A stretch of DNA of 64,000 bases from Datnioides undecimradiatus (Eukaryota; Chordata; Actinopteri; Lobotiformes; Datnioididae): positions 4,504,707 through 4,568,706 of the forward strand of contig WARS01000034.1 of NCBI GenBank assembly GCA_008933995.1. The letters are read 5' to 3'. Below are positions 58,201 through 64,000 of the stretch, one piece after another. The translations under genes were made by a program, and so were the position numbers. Below the pieces are notes generated by a model. The model searched no databases, was not told where the DNA came from, and saw only the letters and a program-made list of their open reading frames with translations. Position 1 is the first letter of the stretch. Every line of letters begins with the position of its first letter.

Positions 58201-61200
58201 ATTTGGGAGTTCTGAGACCAACTTTTGTTTGAAATTTGGAGAAAACACACTCGCTCACTTTCTCACCAAGAGCGAAATGAGATACTGCTCTCAGATGTTT
58301 CCCTTGTTTTACTGTTAAGAAGCACATTTTAGCAATTTGTCTGAAAGGCATCCAGTGGGATTAGACCCTCTGGCAGCTCGGTTGGTGGCCTGTGGGTCAT
58401 ACATTTGACACCCCTGCATAACATGTTAAATCAGTAAGCTGTATAGGTGCTTGTATGGAGCGCTTGCTGCATTACGACAGGTCCTGCTAGCTGATATTAG
58501 CTGTTTAAAGTCTTTAAGCTAGGCTAAGCTAACTGGCTGCAAGAACCACTCACACATTCAGACGCCAGTCTTCTCGTCTAACTCCAGGTGCACTTCTATC
58601 ATACTGTATTTCACAGCTCCACCTCGTGCATGAGAGTCAAGACGGTGAAGGTGATATGCGGGGTGCAGGGGTGTCACAGTGAGAGACTGTGGGTGCAGCA
58701 CTCGCACCACACAGAGCAGCAACATATAAGATCTCACTTCTTTCCCATGCCCCCCCCCCCAACGAGAGCCCTGCATAAGCATTCTGGTTTATATGACTCC
58801 CTAATGGAGGCCTGATGTCTTCTTGGCTTCCAAGCCAACACAATCCCATTAAGTTCTGGTGAGTGGGCACATACTATATCTCCGTGTGGTGCTTGTTGCT
58901 GCTGCTGGCTCAGCAAGAAGTTTGGGAGGAGGGAGGCTGATCTCCTGGAGACAGCTAATAGAGACCAGGAGCTGATTGTGTGGCTTGCTTCATTAAAGGT
59001 GGATGTCTGCATACGTTTAAATGCATGCGTTTACCCCTCCTGTCCTCACGTAAACTCACAGCGGTGTTACATGCCTGAGACACTCATCTGTGTGAAAGGA
59101 AGCCTCAACTTCCCTGAGCATCACGGATTTGTCGTAGCTTGTTGGTTTTTATGGAAAAGACTACACTTATGTTTTAATAAATACTATAAACAAGCTCCAG
59201 GATCAGTTTATAGTTAAGTTGCATCACAAATTATGATCAGTTGTGGTATCAATCAAGTAGCTGATTTGAAATAGTTGCAGTCCTGCACAAAATAGCCTAA
59301 AATGAGCTCAACATCAAGCAACTACAACAGGAAAGGCCTGATTTTACATTAAGGCGCGGGTAGCGTAGTATATTACAGTAAGATATTAATACTTTTATTT
59401 AAGTTAAAGTATCTGAATGCTTCCTCATGCACTGGAGCTAATACCGCCTTTACAAACTGTGATTTATGCCAATACAAAATTATTTTTTGTGCTTTATGTC
59501 CTATTGCATGCTCAGGTAGGAGATACAACAATTATGCAAAACACATATCCATCCCTGTTTTCCAGAACCCATGGGCGATGTCTTCAGACTGCTTGTTTTG
59601 CCCAAACTCTGCAGGAGCATTGCAATTATTTGCAGTTTCGCTCATACGGTAACAATCCCGACTTCAAACCCAGAGCAGTGTGAAATAAAAGAATGAAATA
59701 TTTATGGGCATACACTCGAGGACGGCGGTGGCTGCTGCAGTGTAGGCAGCTGCACCGGGTGGCGGCTGGTTAGAGGCAGCAGAGCACAGTTTTTATCCAC
59801 CGTTATGTTTGGTTTCAGAGGAGTTCCCTCATGCGCTCGTCCCCAACGTGCCTCGTCAGTCGTGACGCTCTCCTGCAGCCACTGGGCCTGTGACGTCCAC
59901 GCCACGAGAGCATTGAGTTCGCTCCAGGGACGGGAGAGGAAAGCACTGCGCCAAACTATGCAGGTTAAATTATAAATCATTATTACACAATGTGCAGTTA
60001 GCTGGATGACGGCGGTGCTACGCGGTGCTCTGAAATGCACATTTTGTGCTACTTTACGGACAAAAAGCTGCAAATCGCGCAAGAGAAGACTAACAGGATG
60101 GATCGACGGAACTGTGTTCCAACCAAACATCTGGTCCTGATCTTAAAATGGGATAAATGTGTAATAGGTCAGCCAACCTGCAGGTTAAAGCACAACTCTG
60201 CTGTTTTACAACTTCGTTTTTATGTTTTCCTGTTTTCCCAAACACGGAGGTTATGAGCGGGATTATTTTTTTGGCCGGGAGCAGTGACTTCCCGGTGTCT
60301 CGGCTGTTTGCTTGGTGATTGCAAGACTCCAGGAGGTCACTGCGCCCTGCTAAGAAACAATCCGGCGCGTAAACCCCTGGAATTTATACCCTTTTCAGCT
60401 TTTCTGCAGATATGACGTGTCGATGTTAAATGCAGACAAGCTAGCTGTTTCCACTTGCTTCCACGCTTTATGCTAAGTTAAGATAACTCTACTGGCTGAG
60501 AGCAGTCTCATATTCCTGTTTTAACTGTCTGTTGCAAACATCCATAACAGTTTGCATACAGACGGAGCTTCAACTTGCAACTTATGCATAAAACTGAGAT
60601 TAACTCAACTACAATATTTCATTCTTCCTTTGGGACTTTGGGACTCTGCAGACTTCTAGACTCTCTGTGCATGCATGAAGTAGAAAGGATTACTGAGCCA
60701 CAGGATGATATTACGGCAAATGAAATGTTCTGCAAACAAACCAAACAACAAACAAAACAAACCAAATACCCTTTAACTGCCTTTCAGTCGTGTTACTTCA
60801 TCTTATATGTCCTTCTCGTGTCTGGCGCCAAAACTATTACACATGATCTGCTCAGGCCCTTTCTGTGTGAAGCATTCTCTACTTAAATCAAATAGATGCT
60901 TAACTTGCAGACTGTAGTCAGAGCTGTAGTCTGTCCGTGTCATTAAACAAATGAAGGGAGGCTGGAGGCCAAAAACACCAGTATGTCACAACCAAAAGGA
61001 AAGATCCCTGTTTTCTTCCCCCTCTCTCTCTCTCTCTCTCTCTCTGGCCGCCATGAGATGAGCTCAGTGGATTTGTTGAGTAATGGACTGGACTGATCAA
61101 AGCCGTCCAGAGTTAGTCATGTGTGAGAGACAGAGAATATCAAACCCGGGGAGAGTTCAGCGGGTTGATATATGACAGGTGAGCCGCAGCTGGGCTCTTA

Positions 61201-61915
61201 TGAGGAACATATGAGCTAGTTGGGGCTTCTCACGGAGCCACTGGAGGTGATCAGGACAGGGAGGAAGAGGCGGGAGCTGAGGGGATGTAAGTTTAGGATC
61301 AGTGCTGGGCCAAACTGTAAAAACACATGGACTCATGAACATTAAGGGGCCCTTGGGAGATTCCAGGTGGTACTCCAGAAGTATTCTTGATATAATAGTT
61401 TTATTTCACCATATAAAATGTAGTTAATGAATTATAAATGAATAGTAATTATTAATAAGTGCCCCTACCACCAACACAAACAACTTTTTGTGGCCTTTAA
61501 TGAGACTAAAGCATATTTAATAACCTCGTGGCTCTTGGATCAGAATACATTTTAATATAATGGTGCTTTGCTTTATATGATAAAAACGGACAGTGTCTCA
61601 CCGTTTGACCCTGATGATCTGGTCTCTCATGGGCTTGATGTCCTGAAAACTTTGCTGGTTGACCAGACTGTAGACCAGGATGAAGCCTTGGCCGTTCCTG
61701 ATGTAAAGGTCTCTCATTGAGGCGAACTGCTCGGTGCCGGCGGTGTCGAGGATCTCTAGCACCGAGGGAGAGGAGTCCACCTCGATCTCCTTCCTGTAGA
61801 AATCTTCAATGGTCGGGTCGTACTTCTCTATAAATGTCCCGGTGACAAACTGGACCGTCAGCGCGGACTTCCCCACCCCGCCGCTGCCGAGCACCACCAC
61901 CTTATACTCCCGCAT
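52220..61915 (-). CDS. rap2a: Ras-related GTPase Rap2a-like, complete, two exons
   Basis: Rap2 proteins are Ras-family switches on membranes, controlling adhesion and the cytoskeleton through kinases such as TNIK/MINK. Exon 1 (61602-61915) and exon 2 (52220-52457) join in frame to 552 nt, 183 residues, the usual Rap2 length. Visible motifs: P-loop GSGGVGKS (10-17), effector loop [12 protein letters not shown] (32-43) with phenylalanine at 39 as in Rap2 (serine in Rap1), DTAGTEQF (57-64), NKVD (116-119) and ETSAK (143-147). The tail [10 protein letters not shown] has a CAAX box plus cysteines suited to palmitoylation. CSVQ is closest to RAP2A (CNIQ), not RAP2B (CVIL). The ~9.1 kb intron is GT-AG. 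The symbol is tentative between fish rap2 paralogs. Confidence 0.93.
52458..61601. other. rap2 intron, no recognised gene
   Basis: About 9.1 kb of non-coding sequence with simple repeats: (GT)n at 52620-52641, (CA)n at 54537-54563 and (CT)n at 61023-61045. A common fish repeat motif (GGTTGGTGGAGACCAAAACA, about 55132) is related to 35133-35160. ORFs up to 142 codons show no recognisable protein. Confidence 0.7.
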
Positions 61916-62559
61916 AGCGCTCCTGTGGAGTTAAATCCGGCATGCAGAGAATAAAGTCAGCCGATCAGAGAGACGCATCCCCATGCACAGCAGCCTGGGC
62001 TCACACTACAGCCATGACACAGTAACAGCCTGCAGTAAATGAGGTGCTCTCGCAGTTACAGCCGGGTAAACTGACGGGATGCTGGAGCATTTAGCCCTGA
62101 GATGCACAGCCACAGCCTCTACTGAAATATTCCCACGCTATCTTGCAGGGACACCATTCCAGAGGCATCCATAATGCAATAAGGCGTCGGTGTGGTAAAA
62201 ATAAGATTGGCTATTATTAGAAACAACTAGACGGCACATCTTCTTATGTGCCGACACAACAGAAGGCTAGCACTACATTTCTGTTGCACAGTGGGGTGCA
62301 GCCGAGTTAAAGGCAGAGAGCCTATTTATCCTTAAGGAGGCTCCAGTGCTGGGAATCCACGCCTCTGGAGTCGGTGCATCAACTGGATGTTGCTGTTTCC
62401 TGGAAAATATGGGGGGTGATTAGTGCCACAGAGCAGCAGCGGGAGAGTGACAGGGATGTTAGTGTCAAAGATGTCAGCCTACCAAGAAGCAACTGCAAAG
62501 TCATCCTGATGCTATTCATCTTGACTTACAGGTCAACAAGCTGTAAAATGTATAAGTAT

Positions 62560-62770
62560 AATTAACAAGTCGATTACAAATAAAAAAAACAATTCAAATG
62601 AACAAAGCCTGCAAAAGGGCACGCGGGAAGAATCGGGAGATGCTGTCTGATCAAAGTAAATTTGGAGAAAAGATTTAAAAGAAGTCACTGATTCTGCTGG
62701 AATGATCTGCACAGATAATGTGTTCCATGACTCCAAAGCATAATATAAAGTGGCTAAAACTGGCACAGGG
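62560..62770 (-). mobile_element. Possible LINE C-terminal fragment
   Basis: The minus strand reads ALESWNTLSVQIIPAESVTS then FKSFLQIYFDQTA. This resembles the conserved C-terminal tail of CR1/L2-group RT proteins (WN-LP-IR-AESV-SFKS). It is short and isolated upstream of rap2. Confidence 0.35.
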
Positions 62771-64000
62771 GGGCCACCTCACTCCGCTCCCCCTGGGGTC
62801 ACGCATAAGTGGATACGGCAGTCCGGCTAGCTAAAAAAACCTATTCAAATCATTCTTTTCATTTTCAATATTACTATCCATTAGCTCCCGCATCTGCAGA
62901 CTCATTGGCTCAATAATGTCATTATACATCCCCCTTTGCTCCTGACACACGTAAGTAAGAACTCTGATGGGCACTACAGGGCTTGGTCGCTTATGAAGCA
63001 GAAACACTGCACATGGACTGACCAGTTGGCAGGGTTTAACATTAGAATGGTGACGTTTGAACTTTGCAGCTGTGTCTCTGTGATAACCTGCTTTTAGTTT
63101 GTCGGTCTGTGTTTGCTGTGCGCTTTTCAGCATTTCTAGTTACTGTATAAATAATAAGCAGTTGCAAGTGAAGCACTAAATAGCATTTTGAGGTTTACTG
63201 ATAACTGGAATTGATCATATTTATAAGGAAAGTCATAACAGATTAACTATTCTTTTGAAGGGAATCCACTTACTACCAGCCTCCAGATTGTTCCTCATGA
63301 TCACTCCTCTATGAGCAGGTATACACAAACTAGACATAAAGACCACCCTGCAGTCAACAAAAGACATAACCTAAATTTTTACGTAACAAGTCAAATCCTA
63401 TGCTAAACCATACTTGCTAGTATCATGGTATTAATGACCCCTCATATGGATATTTTTCCAAAAAATGCTCCACTGCAGTAACAGGAAATGACATGGAAAA
63501 CAAACAAGTTTGCCTGAACCAGTCGAAGGCCTTATCATGTTCATTATCTGTGGCAAAAAAAACGCTTCTGTAAAGCTCTGACATATTTCCATAAGAGCAG
63601 CACAAGTCTGCATGTGTCTGAAGAGGCTATACCGGCTGCCAGCTGCTGTGATTAGCTCCTGACCTGCTCTTTATGTACTGCTGTGGCTGCAGTTCCCAGA
63701 GTGGTCATCTAGGACCTTCAGGGTTCTTTGAGAGGATGCTTAGCTTCACTGCTCACGGTCAAATCCTGCAACAAGTTGAGAATAGAATATCTATTATATG
63801 AGTCTGGGGACTTATATGACACATCACCTCTACATGGCGGGAATGAGAGACCGAGGCAGACAACTCATTTGATTTTCTTTATTTCTTTCTTTCAATAGAT
63901 TTTACACTATCTTGCTGGAACCAAAGAAACATTTGACTATAGAAACATAAAATAGCACAAAATATATGCAAAAAGAATACATTTAAAAATGATTACATTG
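62771..64000. other. Region upstream of rap2 without recognised features
   Basis: Short minus ORFs (62831-63133, 63423-63613) are open but match no family I know, and they lack convincing splice signals. The sequence may be decayed repeat DNA. Confidence 0.5.

Noticed and set aside
59702..60130. 142-codon minus ORF in the rap2 intron
   Set aside because: No recognisable family, no splice context, and it overlaps ORFs on the other strand.
63423..63613. Exon of an upstream gene (ELYRSVFFATDNEHDKAFDW)
   Set aside because: The wording looks protein-like, but there is no family match I can name, and no clear splice sites or continuation.

Overview
The window looks like chromosomal DNA from a teleost fish, probably a percomorph. 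The evidence is vertebrate genes with short GT-AG exons, long introns, many (CA)n tracts, and fish-typical mobile elements: L2 and Rex1-like LINEs, an RTE/Rex3-type tail, Tc1, hAT, and a Gmr1-type Ty3/gypsy element. All host genes read on the minus strand. From right to left they are a rap2a-like small GTPase, mrpl39, jam2, and the remains of a HECW2-like ubiquitin ligase. The MRPL39-JAM2 pair is also adjacent in human, so that part is old conserved synteny.

Right half (27-62 kb). Three genes can be assembled with intact reading frames. rap2 has two exons, 183 codons and a ~9.1 kb intron. mrpl39 has 10 coding exons and 339 codons. jam2 has 10 coding exons and 286 codons, including 13-, 34- and 39-nt exons at its 3' end. 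The joined coding lengths are 552, 1020 and 861 nt, with no frameshift or internal stop in about 2.4 kb.

Left part (0.8-23.2 kb). About 20 exon relics of a HECW2-like HECT ligase lie in correct order. They cover the C2 domain, the acidic central region, the second WW domain, the HECT domain and the natural stop codon. They carry many frameshifts and nonsense codons, and two internal deletions. The C-terminal WW2 exon is split by a Ty3/gypsy element whose integrase lies upstream of its reverse transcriptase (Gmr1-like order). That element is itself split in its RT by a 4.2-kb L2 LINE with a GDSL/SGNH-esterase ORF1. A second gypsy relic with a tRNA-Pro primer site abuts the end of a C2 exon. 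A dead Tc1 copy lies where WW1 would be expected. I read this as a real pseudogene, because the flanking genes in the same sequence are intact.

Other mobile DNA: a 645-bp hAT-type MITE with a perfect 8-bp target duplication, a BED-finger hAT transposase relic, a Rex1-like LINE inside a jam2 intron that was itself hit by an RTE-type tail, a tRNA-headed SINE, and an unclassified LTR-like block at 17.46-19.05 kb. No CRISPR array, operon or bacterial feature is present.
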